From Caenorhabditis elegans (taxonomy: Eukaryota > Nematoda > Chromadorea > Rhabditida > Rhabditidae): a stretch of DNA of 64,000 nucleotides. Made by a program: the position numbers and the translations under genes. The stretch lies in NCBI RefSeq assembly GCF_000002985.6, contig NC_003281.10, positions 11,656,001 to 11,720,000 on the forward strand, read 5' to 3'. Positions 62,988-64,000 of this stretch are shown piece after piece. Numbering within the stretch: the first letter of the stretch is position 1; each line of letters starts with the position of its first letter. The notes under the pieces are model-generated. The model searched no databases. It was not told the DNA's origin and was given only the letters and a program-made list of their open reading frames with translations.

Positions 62988-63440
62988 CTACTCTTGTGGA
63001 GCCTGCTCCTGGCGCATTGTGTCTGGAATTGGTGGAGCAGTGGAGACGTCGCTGATCGTGAGATGCTCCTCGGCGTTGGTGAGTCGGAGTCCGAGAGCCG
63101 CTGGGCATTGGGCCTGGAAATTTTTTAATAATTTTAAATATTAGAGAATATCGATTTTACCTTGGCATTAGTCGACGAGAAGCCGGCGTCAGAAAGCGTG
63201 GCGGTGTCGTGAAGTAGCTGGCTTTTGTTGCCGTCCTCGTCGAGTTTCCACAGCTCCATATGATTGACTGGGTCCTGAAAAACTCTGGCATTAGTCTCAA
63301 AAATTATAAAATCTAGCTCAAACCCGTGTGATTCCGGCGAGCATTAGCTTGAGCTCCATAACCGAGTGAGATTCCTCGGCGTCGAGGTAAATGTGCGATC
63401 TGTTGCGGCGCACCTCGAAGAATAGCTCCTGTTGGGACAT
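62988..63440 (-). CDS. elb-1: Elongin B, 118 aa (three exons)
   Basis: Exons 63440-63324, 63274-63161 and 63113-62988 join in phase 0. The product is 118 aa, the same length as vertebrate Elongin B. The ubiquitin-like fold runs from MSQQELFFEVRRNRSHIYLD through VMELKLMLAGITRDPVNHM, LWKLDEDGNKSQLLHD, TLSDAGFSSTNAKAQCPAAL to GLRL. The acidic C-terminal tail ends MRQEQAPQE. Elongin B pairs with Elongin C as adaptor in cullin-2/5 ubiquitin ligases (family knowledge). It is probably the first gene of an operon with UTP25 and shares a divergent promoter region with the + strand gene at 63900. Confidence 0.97.
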
Positions 63441-63899
63441 TTTGTGATGGCTGAAGTAGGAAATTATATTAAATTTACATTAAAACTAAAGAAAAAATAC
63501 GAAAAATTATGGGAAATCAGTGGTAAATGCGAAAAAATGATTTAAAAAACCGATAAACGTTGAAAACGCGACGGTCTCCAAAATAATGCAAGCGTGCTCC
63601 ACTGCGAATCCCCTGCTCATTTGCGCGCGCATTCAAATTTAGATTTCCCCGATTTATCGTGAAAATCGCTGCCATCTGACACCGCATTGCACCGAAGATG
63701 GCCAAAGATAACCAAAAAACCAATGAATCATTGGTCTATCGAAAATACATTATATTTTGTTGGGAGCAGCCCCACGAAAGCCACGAGAGCCCGCAAAAAG
63801 GTAAATATTGACTTAATATTTGTGGCGGTCTCTTACTTGGTTCCACTTACTTTTACCAATAGGCAGTTATTTTTGCGTTTTGTCGAAAAAATCGATATA
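63441..63899. promoter_or_regulatory. Divergent promoter region between elb-1 and the next gene
   Basis: About 460 bp separate two outward-facing genes. It contains GCGCGCGC-like and GCGTGCTCC words near 63590-63630. An upstream + strand ATG at 63684 opens MAKDNQKTNESL... to a GTAAATA donor at 63790, but joining it to the next exon runs into a stop. Confidence 0.45.
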
Positions 63900-63971
63900 A
63901 TGTCTTATCCTGACGATTTCCCGATCCCTCATGTTATTCAGCCAGTTAAAGTGGTCCGGCACGTGGTGAAG
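63900..63971 (+). CDS. First exon of an unrecognised gene running off the window
   Basis: The ATG at 63900 opens 24 codons, MSYPDDFPIPHVIQPVKVV + RHVVK, ending in phase 0 at a GTGAGT donor. An acceptor-like TTTACCAATAG lies about 40 bp upstream (ending near 63862) and may be a trans-splice site. The rest of the gene lies to the right of the window. I do not recognise the N-terminus. Confidence 0.6.
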
Positions 63972-64000
63972 GTGAGTTTTCAGTTTTTGAGCCCTAGAGG

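Noticed and set aside
63684..63789. Upstream exon MAKDNQKTNESL... for the last gene
   Set aside because: Joining it to the next exon leads to an early stop, and the segment lies in the divergent promoter region.

Overview
The window reads as nuclear DNA of a Caenorhabditis nematode, most likely C. elegans chromosome III or a very close relative. The evidence is AT-rich sequence with many short exons, nematode-style TTTCAG acceptors, cuticle collagens, an MSP-domain gene, TTAGGC telomere-type repeats and palindromic TTAA-ended elements. I built gene models by hand by joining exons whose phases and GT/AG borders agree. All functional names rest on recognising protein motifs; no search was run.

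Layout. Positions 1-103 hold the last coding exon of an unrecognised + strand gene. From 1767 to 37554 a single giant + strand gene encodes the CREB transcription factor CRH-1: seven coding exons for a 311-aa long form, with a KID phosphosite at Ser37 (RRPSY) and a C-terminal bZIP. Its introns make up about 35 kb and are filled with palindromic elements, tandem repeats and microsatellites. At least three further candidate first exons (19662, 27220, 29106) fit the reading frame. The last two would give proteins without the KID serine.

From 39.3 to 46.8 kb lie four small + strand genes: an 87-aa secreted or anchored peptide, a 148-aa secreted protein, a 248-aa MSP-domain protein, and a 403-aa galectin-like secreted protein with an Asn/Gly-rich tail. 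Next come a degraded collagen fragment (47.4-47.7 kb) and two cuticle collagen genes facing tail to tail (48.0-50.6 kb). On the minus strand follow a 233-aa DUF3105/TP53I13-like secreted protein (51.0-52.8 kb), the nine-exon UTP25/DEF ribosome-biogenesis gene (55.0-62.6 kb) and Elongin B, elb-1 (63.0-63.4 kb). elb-1 and UTP25 may be one operon. A + strand gene starts at 63900 and runs off the end.

Most striking points. (1) The fourth coding exon of crh-1 is flanked by long arrays of a 35-bp repeat in opposite orientations, a layout expected to drive back-splicing; from memory, circular RNAs from crh-1 are known in C. elegans. (2) Perfect CREB sites (TGACGTCA) are strongly over-represented in the crh-1 locus. 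One lies just upstream of the first exon, and a pair lies just upstream of an internal exon whose product would lack the KID, resembling the internal ICER promoter of mammalian CREM. (3) A palindromic transposon-like family with several copies in crh-1 itself carries a perfect CRE.
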